The notes under the pieces are model-generated. The model was not told the DNA's origin. It was given only the letters and a program-made list of their open reading frames with translations, and did not search any database. This document shows positions 1 to 6,406 of a stretch of DNA of 9,597 bases, piece by piece. Within the stretch, counting starts at the first letter, position 1. Each line of letters begins with the position of its first letter. The stretch comes from Syntrophomonadaceae bacterium (GTDB lineage Bacteria; Bacillota; Dethiobacteria; DTU022). The stretch is from contig PWSG01000184.1 of the NCBI GenBank assembly GCA_003564055.1, positions 1 through 9,597 on the forward strand, written 5' to 3'. Position numbers and translations under genes: made by a program.

Positions 1-101
1 GAAGCTATTCCAACAACAGAAAACATCGGTTAGAAATCATTCGAAACAGCGCGATTTGTTTGCTATGAAAATATTATTTCTAAAAAGGAGATAGGTTAAC
101 A

Positions 102-1823
102 GTGCCAGATCAAGCGCTACAATTAGATAAGGACAATTACTGGTGGAAAAAGGCGGTCTTTTACCAGATTTACCCGCGTAGCTTTCAGGATAGTAATGGT
201 GACGGGATTGGTGATTTAAAGGGGATTATATCAAGGTTAGATTATCTTAATGATGGGACGACCAATTCTCTGGGAATAGATGCTATCTGGTTCAGCCCGT
301 TTTTTAAAAGCCCTGATTTTGATTATGGCTATGATGTTGCCGATTATTGTGATATAGACCCCCGTTATGGAACCCTTGCTGATTTTGATTGCTTACGTGA
401 AGAAGCTCACCGCAGGAATATCAAGATCATGCTTGATTTAGTAGTTAATCATACTTCTCATTTACATCCCTGGTTTTTGGAATCAAGCTCTTCACGGGAC
501 AACCCAAAACGTGACTGGTACATTTGGAAGGACGGTAAAGGTAAAGGCAAAAAATTGCCAAACAACTGGCGCACACATTTTTTTGGACCGGCCTGGACCT
601 GGGACGAAAAAACACAGCAGTATTACCTGCATTCTTTTCTAAAGGAGCAGCCTGATTTAAATTGGTTCAACAGCGAAGTGCGGGAAGCTGTCGGTAATGT
701 GATTCGTTTTTGGCTGAATCGTGGGGTGGACGGGTTTCGTTTAGATGTAGCTCACCATTACTGTAAGGATAAGCAGTTTCGCAGCAACCCGCCCTTTTTT
801 ATCCGAGAAAAAGGTAAAGATAGGGTGAAATCTTCCGACCGTAGGCTGATGGCAAATATTATGAAGCTTTTCGCTTTACCGACTTTTCAAATTGGCAAAT
901 ATAATCAGCATCAACCGGAAACTCATGAAGTATTAAGAGAATTTCGTCAAATATTTGACGTCTACCCGGCGAAAACAAGCGTTGGAGAAATAATTGGCGA
1001 AGACGCAGCCCTGGTTGCTTCTTACTATGGAAAGAATAACGATGAGCTGCACATGAACTTTTATTTCGAATTAGCCCATTGCCGCTGGCAAGCAGGCGCG
1101 TTCAGGCGCTGTGTGGAACGCTGGGAAAGAAACTTGCCGAATGATGCGTGGCCGGCCTATGCATTTAGCAACCATGATCTGGTTCGGGCGATAAGCCGTT
1201 ATGATAGTGATGGGAATGGAGATAAAAGGGCGCGGTTACTAATGCTGATGCTTTTAACCTTTAAAGGGACTCCATTTATTTATTATGGTGAGGAAATATC
1301 AATGAAAGAAGTGAAACTCAGCAAAAAACAGTTAAAAGATCCGCCCGGAGTTAAATGGTATCCCCTGCACAGAGGCCGGGACGGATGCCGCACTCCGATG
1401 CAGTGGAATGAAGGTGCCTGTGCGGGTTTTTCCGATGTTTCGCCCTGGCTGCCTGTTGGTCCGGAAATTGGCCGGCGCAGTGTCGCTGTCCAGCAAAATG
1501 ATCCTCACTCCCAACTTAACCTGGTCAGAGAATTAATCCGGCTGCGTAAGAGTCTGCCTGCTTTACTGGAAGGCAGCTATTCCAGTGTTACTGAGGGTGT
1601 ATCTGCAGACTGTTTCTGCTATCTGCGCGAAACTGATCAGCAAAAAGTTATGGTTTGTGTTAACTTTTCTTTCCGCAGGCAGGAAATTAATCCGGGCAGC
1701 TTAAACAGGGAAAGTAAAATAATTTTTTCAACAGCACCAGAACGGGAACCGCAAAAAATATATTTTCCGTTGACACTCGAGCCGGGTGAAGGCTGTATTA
1801 TAGATCTCGGTATGGAAAAATGA
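102..1823 (+). CDS. GH13 alpha-glucosidase / oligo-1,6-glucosidase-like
   Basis: This is a cytoplasmic glycoside hydrolase of the alpha-amylase superfamily (573 aa, no signal peptide), probably releasing glucose from short alpha-glucosides. All the family landmarks are present. They are a Ca-binding-type loop DSNGDGIGD (residues 30-38), region I DLVVNH (112-117), QPDLNW (183-188), GFRLDV with the nucleophile Asp215, VGEI with the general acid Glu296, and SNHD with the stabilising Asp359. The barrel is followed by a C-terminal beta domain ending in EPGEGCIIDL. In characterised alpha-glucosidases a Val after the nucleophile (here Val216) goes with alpha-1,6 activity, whereas Ala or Thr goes with alpha-1,4; using this for specificity is an inference. 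Trehalose-6-phosphate hydrolase or a transglycosylating relative remain alternatives. The GTG start at 102 follows AAGGAG (85-90) with an 11-nt spacer. No sugar transporter or regulator is adjacent, so the substrate cannot be read from context. Confidence 0.9.
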   Translation: MPDQALQLDKDNYWWKKAVFYQIYPRSFQDSNGDGIGDLKGIISRLDYLNDGTTNSLGIDAIWFSPFFKSPDFDYGYDVADYCDIDPRYGTLADFDCLREEAHRRNIKIMLDLVVNHTSHLHPWFLESSSSRDNPKRDWYIWKDGKGKGKKLPNNWRTHFFGPAWTWDEKTQQYYLHSFLKEQPDLNWFNSEVREAVGNVIRFWLNRGVDGFRLDVAHHYCKDKQFRSNPPFFIREKGKDRVKSSDRRLMANIMKLFALPTFQIGKYNQHQPETHEVLREFRQIFDVYPAKTSVGEIIGEDAALVASYYGKNNDELHMNFYFELAHCRWQAGAFRRCVERWERNLPNDAWPAYAFSNHDLVRAISRYDSDGNGDKRARLLMLMLLTFKGTPFIYYGEEISMKEVKLSKKQLKDPPGVKWYPLHRGRDGCRTPMQWNEGACAGFSDVSPWLPVGPEIGRRSVAVQQNDPHSQLNLVRELIRLRKSLPALLEGSYSSVTEGVSADCFCYLRETDQQKVMVCVNFSFRRQEINPGSLNRESKIIFSTAPEREPQKIYFPLTLEPGEGCIIDLGMEK

Positions 1824-1844
1824 AATAAATCTGTTACGCTATGG

Positions 1845-1872
1845 TTGCATAATTTAAATATTATGATACAAT
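1845..1872 (+). promoter_or_regulatory. Putative sigma-A promoter of the arsR-hesB-desulforedoxin cluster
   Basis: TTGCAT (1845-1850) is followed after 16 nt by TACAAT (1867-1872). An extended -10 TG lies at 1864-1865, one base before the hexamer. The -35 is poor (3 of 6), but the -10 with TG is good and the site is 24 nt upstream of the arsR ATG. It is a visual call only. Confidence 0.5.
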
Positions 1873-1876
1873 AATA
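1859..1876 (+). promoter_or_regulatory. AT-rich inverted repeat overlapping the -10, possible ArsR operator
   Basis: TATTAT (1859-1864) and ATAATA (1871-1876) form a perfect 6-bp dyad around GATACA, covering the proposed -10. ArsR-family repressors commonly autoregulate by binding AT-rich dyads over their own promoter. The placement fits, but AT-rich dyads also arise by chance in such sequence. Confidence 0.3.
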
Positions 1877-1896
1877 AATAAGGAGGGGATCCCTTA

Positions 1897-2178
1897 ATGG
1901 ATACACAAAATGAATTGCAATTAATCAGGGAAAAGGCCAGCCTATTGAAAGCTTTGTCAAACCCGGTAAGGCTCTGCATTATAAAAGAATTGCTGGAGCG
2001 TGAATCTTGTAATGTAACTTCAATGCAAAATTGCCTGCAGCTTTCACAGTCTACTGTTTCTCAGCATTTGGGTCGTTTAAGGGATTTAGGGATCATTGTT
2101 AGTGAACGCAGAGGTACAGAGGTTCATTACAGTATTAACAGTAAAGAAGCAGCAGATGTGGTAAGGGTTCTCTTCTAA
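1897..2178 (+). CDS. ArsR-family winged-helix transcriptional regulator
   Basis: This is a small (93 aa) DNA-binding repressor of the ArsR/SmtB type. The N-terminal helix region KALSNPVRLCIIKELL (18-33) is typical. The recognition helix is LSQSTVSQHLGRLRDLGI (49-66), and the beta-wing is SERRGTEVHYSI (69-80). Cysteines are at 27, 38 and 46. The classic ELCVC metal motif of ArsR is not present, since ESCNV occupies that place with only one Cys. A thiol, persulfide or redox input is therefore as likely as a metal, and the sequence cannot decide. The start is set by AGGAGGGG (1881-1888) 8 nt before the ATG. It is the first gene of a tight cluster with a selenoprotein and a desulforedoxin (28-nt and 27-nt gaps), so it probably regulates them as well as itself. 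Confidence 0.88.
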   Translation: MDTQNELQLIREKASLLKALSNPVRLCIIKELLERESCNVTSMQNCLQLSQSTVSQHLGRLRDLGIIVSERRGTEVHYSINSKEAADVVRVLF

Positions 2179-2206
2179 ATGTACTTGATTATAAGGAGGA
2201 TTAGAT

Positions 2207-2530
2207 ATGTTAACGGTAACAACTGCCGCAAAAGAGAAATTTAAAGAATTTCTCGCTGAAGAAGAAAATAAAGATGCGTACATTCGTATCTATGTTAGTG
2301 GAGTCGGCTGAGGAGGTCCAAGGTACGGCCTGACTCTGGAAGAGTCGGTTCAAGAAGGAAAAGATATTGTAGAGGACTTGGGCGATATCAGAATTGCCTT
2401 CGACCAGGGTATTGCAAATTTTGTTGAAGGCAAAGCAATTGATTTTCATGATGGACCACAGGCCGGTTTTTCGATAACCGATCCTGTAGCTGACAATAAA
2501 GGTCCGAGTTGTGATGGCGGATGCTGTTAA
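2207..2530 (+). CDS. HesB/IscA-like selenoprotein with in-frame UGA (Sec35)
   Basis: This is a 107-aa A-type iron-sulfur carrier-like protein if UGA 2309-2311 is read as selenocysteine; without readthrough the product is a 34-aa stub. The first half is MLTVTTAAKEKFKEFL..YIRIYVSGVG. After the UGA the same frame continues GGPRYGLTLEE, then IRIAFDQG, then IDFHDGPQAGFSI, and ends CDGGCC. This is the HesB-fold order throughout. Sec35 sits in VSGVG-U-GGP, the place of the first cluster-binding Cys of IscA/HesB proteins; the tail supplies Cys102, 106 and 107. A family of HesB-related (seleno)proteins with Sec at this place is established (TIGR01911). AAGGAGG (2193-2199) with a 7-nt spacer fixes the ATG. 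The likely role is Fe-S or redox handling, with the exact function unknown. The host must carry selA, selB, selC and selD elsewhere. Confidence 0.93.
2309..2311 (+). other. UGA selenocysteine codon (codon 35 of the HesB-like gene)
   Basis: TGA lies in frame between two halves that together make one HesB-type domain. It replaces the conserved cysteine codon (TGT or TGC) by a single-base change. The frame then runs 72 further codons to TAA at 2528-2530. Confidence 0.92.
2330..2348 (+). promoter_or_regulatory. Bacterial SECIS hairpin
   Basis: GACTCT (2332-2337) pairs perfectly with AGAGTC (2341-2346) around the tri-loop GGA (2338-2340). A T-G wobble (2331/2347) and a C-G pair (2330/2348) extend the stem to 8 bp. 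Exactly 26 nt separate the UGA from the first loop G. Known bacterial SECIS elements have a small apical loop with a G in its first two positions, about 16-37 nt after the UGA; all conditions are met. It should recruit SelB within the coding sequence, and its codons (LTLEES) still fit the protein family. Confidence 0.85.
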
Positions 2531-2557
2531 AAAAATTGCAAGAAGGAGACAAGGTTA

Positions 2558-2683
2558 ATGGCTACTAAAAAAGAACAGGTTTATAAATGCCAGGTTTGTA
2601 CTAACGTAGTTAAGGTTGTAGAAGAAGGAGTAGGAACACTGGTTTGTTGTAACAAGCCGATGGAATTGGAAGCTAAAAAATAG
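2558..2683 (+). CDS. Desulforedoxin (stand-alone rubredoxin-like iron protein)
   Basis: This is a tiny 41-aa protein, shorter than most gene-calling cutoffs. It has Cys11-x2-Cys14-x15-Cys30-Cys31, the exact desulforedoxin spacing that binds one iron in a distorted FeS4 site. The surrounding YKCQVC, VVKVVEEGVGTLVCC and PMEL match the family closely. Desulforedoxin from Desulfovibrio is about 36 aa; the same fold is the N-terminal domain of desulfoferrodoxin (superoxide reductase). No superoxide reductase domain follows here, since TAG at 2681 is followed by a hairpin. The expected role is a cytoplasmic one-electron carrier. AAGGAG (2543-2548) with a 9-nt spacer supports the ATG, and the gap of 27 nt to the selenoprotein gene suggests cotranscription. 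A partner relation with the selenoprotein is an inference from position. Confidence 0.93.
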   Translation: MATKKEQVYKCQVCTNVVKVVEEGVGTLVCCNKPMELEAKK

Positions 2684-2713
2684 ATAAGCTTCCCTTATTT
2701 GTATAAAAAGCTA

Positions 2714-2754
2714 ATGAAAGCCGGGCTGCTTAAAACAAGCAGAACGGCTTTCAT
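2714..2754. terminator. Two-part hairpin between convergent genes, probable terminator
   Basis: ATGAAAGCCG (2714-2723) pairs with CGGCTTTCAT (2745-2754). Inside it CTGCTT (2726-2731) pairs with AAGCAG (2737-2742) around AAAAC, with a GG/AA internal mismatch. On the minus strand the stem is followed by TAGCTTTTTAT (complement of 2703-2713), a usable U-tract, so it should terminate the prenyltransferase transcript. On the + strand the tail is CTTATAAAA, a poor U-tract, though the stem itself may still stop or stabilise the desulforedoxin transcript. Confidence 0.75.
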
Positions 2755-2767
2755 CTTATAAAAAAGA

Positions 2768-3703
2768 CTAAGCGAACAAAAGCGGCAGGAGCGCTGCAGC
2801 AACCATGGTCAGCCCGGTAAGCTGATAAACCTGAATTGTTTTTGCGTTTGCTTCAACTAACCTTGGGATATCGTTAAAATGCCTGCGCGCTACAATTATT
2901 GCTCTTAATGCAAGGGGAAGACTTATTAAAGGCAAAAGCCAGAAGAAATTAAAGGTATATATGCTTAATGCCAGCAGAGATATATATGCAAGCCCAAAAA
3001 GAAGGGCGTAAACATTAACCGCTTTCTTTTTACCAAGCCGCACTACCCCGTTCATTTTGCCCCCTTTAAGGTCGGCTTCATAATCCGGGTACTGGTTAAT
3101 CCAAAGTACATTGGCGATAATAAAGCCAAGAGGTATTGAAGCAAGCACAACTTCCAAAGATATAGTATGAGTTTGTACCAGGTAAGTGCCGGTAGTGATT
3201 AGCGGACCAAAAGTGAAACCGACAACAAATTCACCAAGTCCGCGGTAGGCAAACTTGAATGGAGGCAGACTGTAAAAGAGAGCAAAAAAAACGCCTGCAA
3301 GGCCAAACCAGAGTACATTAAAATCTCTGATCAGGACTACAAAAAAACCGAGCAGGCAGCCCAGAGTCACGGTTATTATGCCGATAATCAGGTTTTCCTG
3401 CAGTGTTAGTTTCCCATCGATAATGGTTTTCTTGCCGCCGCTAAAAGGAGTCCTATTGGCAGGCGAAACAAAACGATCAACCCCGCTTAAATAATCGATA
3501 TATTCGTTTATAGCGTTTTTACCGATTTCGAGCATGTAAATTGCTGCTACACCGATTAAGAACCAGGACCATGAAAAACTGCCTTGGTGGGTGAATGCTA
3601 AAACACCACCTAGAGCCATCGGTATAGTAGAAGCAATCCAAATTTTTGGGTCGGCTATCTGCCAGAAGCCATTCCACAGGCGAATCAGTTCGCTGTTATT
3701 CAT
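2768..3703 (-). CDS. UbiA-family prenyltransferase, MenA-like
   Basis: This is an integral-membrane enzyme (311 aa, roughly eight or nine hydrophobic segments) that joins a polyprenyl chain to an aromatic acceptor. The first Asp-rich site is NAINEYIDYLSGVD (63-76), with Asn66, Asp70 and Asp76. It is followed by NRTPFSGGKK (83-92), a pattern seen in MenA-type enzymes. YSLPPFKFAYRGLGE (144-158) is a conserved UbiA loop, and the second site is NQYPDYEADLKGGK (203-216) with Asp207 and Asp211. Glu67 stands where many relatives have Asp (NDxxD). Demethylmenaquinone formation from dihydroxynaphthoate is the most likely reaction, but no other menaquinone gene is nearby, so a different acceptor (for example another quinone or a lipid) is possible. 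AAAGGA about 8 nt before the ATG supports the start. It lies 95 nt downstream of the aspartate kinase gene. Confidence 0.85.
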   Translation of the reverse strand: MNNSELIRLWNGFWQIADPKIWIASTIPMALGGVLAFTHQGSFSWSWFLIGVAAIYMLEIGKNAINEYIDYLSGVDRFVSPANRTPFSGGKKTIIDGKLTLQENLIIGIITVTLGCLLGFFVVLIRDFNVLWFGLAGVFFALFYSLPPFKFAYRGLGEFVVGFTFGPLITTGTYLVQTHTISLEVVLASIPLGFIIANVLWINQYPDYEADLKGGKMNGVVRLGKKKAVNVYALLFGLAYISLLALSIYTFNFFWLLPLISLPLALRAIIVARRHFNDIPRLVEANAKTIQVYQLTGLTMVAAALLPLLFA

Positions 3704-3752
3704 AATAATCGTCCTTTACTTTTAATATGATTTACAGGCAGTTACTTATCCT

Positions 3753-3758
3753 ATTATA
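3753..3758 (-). promoter_or_regulatory. Possible -10 element upstream of the prenyltransferase gene
   Basis: On the minus strand this reads TATAAT, a perfect -10 hexamer, 49 nt upstream of the prenyltransferase ATG in the gap after the kinase gene. The best -35 at a 17-nt spacing is only TTTCCC, so the promoter is tentative. The gene could also be transcribed from further upstream. Confidence 0.35.
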
Positions 3759-3798
3759 TCTTGGTTTATTTGCCTGGGAAAACATATATAAAGGTGCC

Positions 3799-5037
3799 TT
3801 AAGCTTCAGTTTTTTCTTTGCTAACCTTATCAAGGCCGAAAGCTTTATGTACAGCTCTTACAGCAAGTTCTCCATATTTTTCTTCGATCACGCATGAAAT
3901 GCGATACTCTGAAGTGCTGATCATTTCAATATTAATATTTTCTTCAGAGAGGGATTTAAACATGCGTGAAGCAACGCCAGGATTGGTTTTAATGCCAATA
4001 CCCACGGCGGATACCTTTACTATATTATTTGCGGCAAGCATTTCCCGGGCATTGATTTCCCGGGCTACCTGGCCGACAAGCTCTTTGGCTTTTTCTAATT
4101 CAGTTGTTGGTATGGTAAAGGTGAAGTCGGCATATCCGTCAATACTGGCATTTTGAATGATCATATCAACATTGATTGCTGCTTCAGCAAGTGGAGATAA
4201 TATACTATGAGCAATCCCGGGCCGATCGGGAACCCGAATTATAGATATCTTTGATACGTTTTTTTCTAAAGTAACTCCCTTGATAATAGAGTTTTCCATG
4301 ACTTCCTCCTCGTTAACAATCCAGGTATGTTTTTCTCCCCCAAATGACGATTTAACAACCAGGGGAACCTGGTATTTTTGAGCAAGCTCTACCGACCTTG
4401 AATGCAAAACCCTGGCTCCCAGCCCGGCCAATTCAAGCATCTCCTGGTAGGATATAATATTTATGTGGCGAGCCTTGGGACAAATATTTGGGTCTGCTGT
4501 ATATACTCCATCTACATCTGTATAGATTTCGCAGCAGTCTGCTTTCAGCGCCGCAGCCAGGGCTACGGCTGTTGTATCGGAACCGCCTCTTCCAAGCGTG
4601 CTGATCCAGCCCTCTTCGGTCACACCCTGGAAACCTGCCACGACTGGTATCGTATCTTCGCTAAGGATTTGTTCTATTATTTCGGTTTGCAATTTAATAA
4701 TTCGTGCCCTGGTGTGGACATTGTCTGTAACTAATGGAAGCTGAATACCCATCAACGACTTTGCTTTATGACCGAGGCTTTCTAAAGTAATTGACATCAA
4801 TGCGGCGCAAACTTGCTCACCTGTAGCTAACAGTGCATCCTGCTCTCTTCCTGAGGGACTGCCGCTTATTTCGGCGGCCATGCTTAACAACTGGTCAGTC
4901 TGTCCACCCATAGCTGAAACAACAACAGCAACTTTGTTTCCCTGTATTTTTGTTGAAGCTACTTTCATGGCCACACGGCGGATATGATCGGTGGTAGCTA
5001 CTGAAGAACCGCCGTATTTCTGGATAATTAAGGACAA
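3799..5037 (-). CDS. lysC: Aspartate kinase (TTG start)
   Basis: This enzyme phosphorylates L-aspartate to aspartyl-4-phosphate, the entry to lysine, methionine and threonine (and diaminopimelate) synthesis. The 412-aa product has the KYGGSSV signature at residues 7-13, GRGGSD at 149-154 and TDVDGVYTADP at 173-183. Two C-terminal ACT domains follow: one from about 262 (SKISIIRVPDRPGIAHSIL), and a second starting at KVSAVGIGIKTNPGVASRMF. This is the monofunctional, allosterically inhibited type, with no homoserine dehydrogenase domain. An upstream ATG at 5100 would add 21 residues (MRKYYHSF..) that do not resemble the family. The TTG at 5037 gives the usual (M)SLIIQKYGGSSV start and has GAGGTG 8 nt before it. 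No lysine riboswitch or T-box was recognised upstream, so which amino acid controls it is not visible. Confidence 0.93.
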   Translation of the reverse strand: MSLIIQKYGGSSVATTDHIRRVAMKVASTKIQGNKVAVVVSAMGGQTDQLLSMAAEISGSPSGREQDALLATGEQVCAALMSITLESLGHKAKSLMGIQLPLVTDNVHTRARIIKLQTEIIEQILSEDTIPVVAGFQGVTEEGWISTLGRGGSDTTAVALAAALKADCCEIYTDVDGVYTADPNICPKARHINIISYQEMLELAGLGARVLHSRSVELAQKYQVPLVVKSSFGGEKHTWIVNEEEVMENSIIKGVTLEKNVSKISIIRVPDRPGIAHSILSPLAEAAINVDMIIQNASIDGYADFTFTIPTTELEKAKELVGQVAREINAREMLAANNIVKVSAVGIGIKTNPGVASRMFKSLSEENINIEMISTSEYRISCVIEEKYGELAVRAVHKAFGLDKVSKEKTEA

Positions 5038-5045
5038 TGTTATCA

Positions 5046-5052
5046 CACCTCT
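5046..5052 (-). promoter_or_regulatory. Ribosome binding site that decides the lysC start
   Basis: The minus strand reads AGAGGTG here, 8 nt before TTG (5037-5035). No comparable site precedes the in-frame ATG at 5100, which supports the shorter protein. Confidence 0.65.
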
Positions 5053-5228
5053 GCTGCAGCAATTACCGGTTGCTAAAAATGAATGATAATATTTTCTCAT
5101 ATTTATTACGGCGGCACAAGAAAAATTTTTATAATCTCGTTCGCTTCTGCTTTTTTTAGAACTATTTTCTATGCCGGGTTTACTTAAATAAAGAAATCAT
5201 TAGATGTCCAGTTATTTTTGCTGCTTTG

Positions 5229-5253
5229 TCCAGGTCTGATTTTAATTCCTGGA
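5229..5253. repeat. Short inverted repeat between the dehydratase and kinase genes
   Basis: TCCAGG (5229-5234) and CCTGGA (5248-5253) form a 6-bp dyad with a 13-nt loop, 23 nt after the stop of the 376-aa subunit gene on the minus strand. There is no U-tract, so it is at best a weak terminator or processing stem. The rest of the 5101-5275 gap shows nothing else I can name. Confidence 0.3.
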
Positions 5254-5275
5254 TTATAAATACATGTCTCCAGTT

Positions 5276-6406
5276 TTATAAAATCTCCAGAAAGGCCTGC
5301 AGCCGGGTTTTTATTGAACCTTTAGGCTCAAAACTGTAATTATCGTCAATTAAAAGCAGGGGCAAACCTTCTTTTTTTAAGTAGTCGCGCAGGTCAGGGT
5401 AATCAAACTTATGCGGGTCACAGAAAGATATACAGTAGCCAATTACTCCATCAACGTTATATTCACGTGCCCTTTGTAATAAATAATTAAAGCGCTCCAC
5501 CCCGGGGCCGCGATCTGTGCGGGGACATTGAAAGTTTACAAAGTAATGTTCAGTTAACCCTTCATAAAGATTCTCTGTTACAGGCACATCTTTTTCCCAC
5601 ACCCGGAAACCGATGCAGGTGTCGTCAGCTACTACCTGTCCACCTGCTTCTTCGATCATCAGCAGCAGGGTGGGATCGTCCATAATACTACCCCAGACCA
5701 TAATGCGGCGCGCTTTTTCCGTTTTTGGTGCGCGCCGTTTGATTTCTTTTCGTTTTTCTTCCAGCAGTACTGTAAAATCTTCCGGTGGCAACGAACCTCC
5801 TTTAATAAGCAGGTTAAGCATTTCGCTTCCTTCAATTGCCAAAGCAGGTTTTTTACGCAGTTTATAAAGATCCCGCACAAGTGCGCGGTTATGGTTATAG
5901 GTAGCCAGTGTACCTTTCAAAACCTCTGATGTTATTTTTTTTCCTGTGAAATTTTCTAGGCTTTCCTGAAAAAAGCCGAGTTCGCGTTTAAAAAAATCCT
6001 GTGCCCAGCGGCTAAGCTGATGTGGAACATTAAACATGTAAGAATAAGGCAGGGTGTGGTAATAAGTCCAGATTCCGTAAAGCCGCTGGACCATGTCGCA
6101 GCTGTGGGAGATTACCAGGCCGTCTAGATATTCAAGTTCGCCTTTTACTGCGCGGGCAAGTATATTACGCACGTAAGTGCAGCCATATGGTTCAACATAT
6201 GCGTCTGCAGCAGAATTATCTTCCCCCGCGCGGCCGGTAATGCGAAAAGGAATGGCCCCTGCGGCGCTTATTATTTCGGGCGGTGCAAAGCAGCACAAAT
6301 AGCCTATTACAGGCTTGCCGCTTTCTTTTTTGATTTTTTTGATCCGTTCTTCGCTTTCTAATGCAGCGTTATTTGTATGGGTGATATTATATTTGTTAAC
6401 TGTCAT
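5276..6406 (-). CDS. 2-hydroxyacyl-CoA dehydratase / benzoyl-CoA reductase-type subunit (HgdB/BcrC-like, small)
   Basis: This is a cytoplasmic 376-aa member of the HGD-D family (HgdB, FldC, BcrC). These are iron-sulfur subunits that perform ATP-primed radical dehydration of 2-hydroxyacyl-CoAs or reduction of aryl-CoAs. Landmarks are YLCCFAPPEI (36-45), EPYGCTYVRN (72-81) and SHSCD (100-104). Near the C-terminus are QCPRTDRG (293-300), GYCISFCDPHKFD (323-335) and the closing RLQAFLEIL. Cysteines at 38, 39, 76, 103, 294, 325 and 329 are more than the three needed for one [4Fe-4S] cluster. The start ATG lies inside the end of the upstream 449-aa gene (11-nt overlap), with GGGGGAG before it, so the two are translationally coupled and probably form one heterodimer. 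The substrate is unknown. A double-cubane-type reductase relative is an alternative. Confidence 0.85.
   Translation of the reverse strand: MTVNKYNITHTNNAALESEERIKKIKKESGKPVIGYLCCFAPPEIISAAGAIPFRITGRAGEDNSAADAYVEPYGCTYVRNILARAVKGELEYLDGLVISHSCDMVQRLYGIWTYYHTLPYSYMFNVPHQLSRWAQDFFKRELGFFQESLENFTGKKITSEVLKGTLATYNHNRALVRDLYKLRKKPALAIEGSEMLNLLIKGGSLPPEDFTVLLEEKRKEIKRRAPKTEKARRIMVWGSIMDDPTLLLMIEEAGGQVVADDTCIGFRVWEKDVPVTENLYEGLTEHYFVNFQCPRTDRGPGVERFNYLLQRAREYNVDGVIGYCISFCDPHKFDYPDLRDYLKKEGLPLLLIDDNYSFEPKGSIKTRLQAFLEIL

Noticed and set aside
1..101. Tail of an upstream gene (short open frame ending TAG at 31-33) or a promoter for the GH13 gene
   Set aside because: Ten codons are too few to recognise, and no pair of -35/-10 boxes with acceptable spacing was found.
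2309..2311. TGA as a nonsense mutation or sequencing error making a pseudogene
   Set aside because: The codon falls exactly at the conserved Cys position, a SECIS hairpin is in place, the frame stays intact to a natural stop, and Sec-containing relatives are known.
2210..2449. Minus-strand open frame of 79 codons opposite the selenoprotein gene
   Set aside because: It is antisense to the HesB-like gene, has no family resemblance and no ribosome binding site; the + strand readthrough protein explains the region.
4402..4734. 110-codon + strand open frame within lysC
   Set aside because: It is a shadow of the well-supported aspartate kinase gene on the other strand.
5101..5275. Lysine riboswitch or T-box leader upstream of lysC
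   Set aside because: The gap is long enough, but I see none of the conserved riboswitch core, no T-box sequence and no terminator hairpin with a U-tract.
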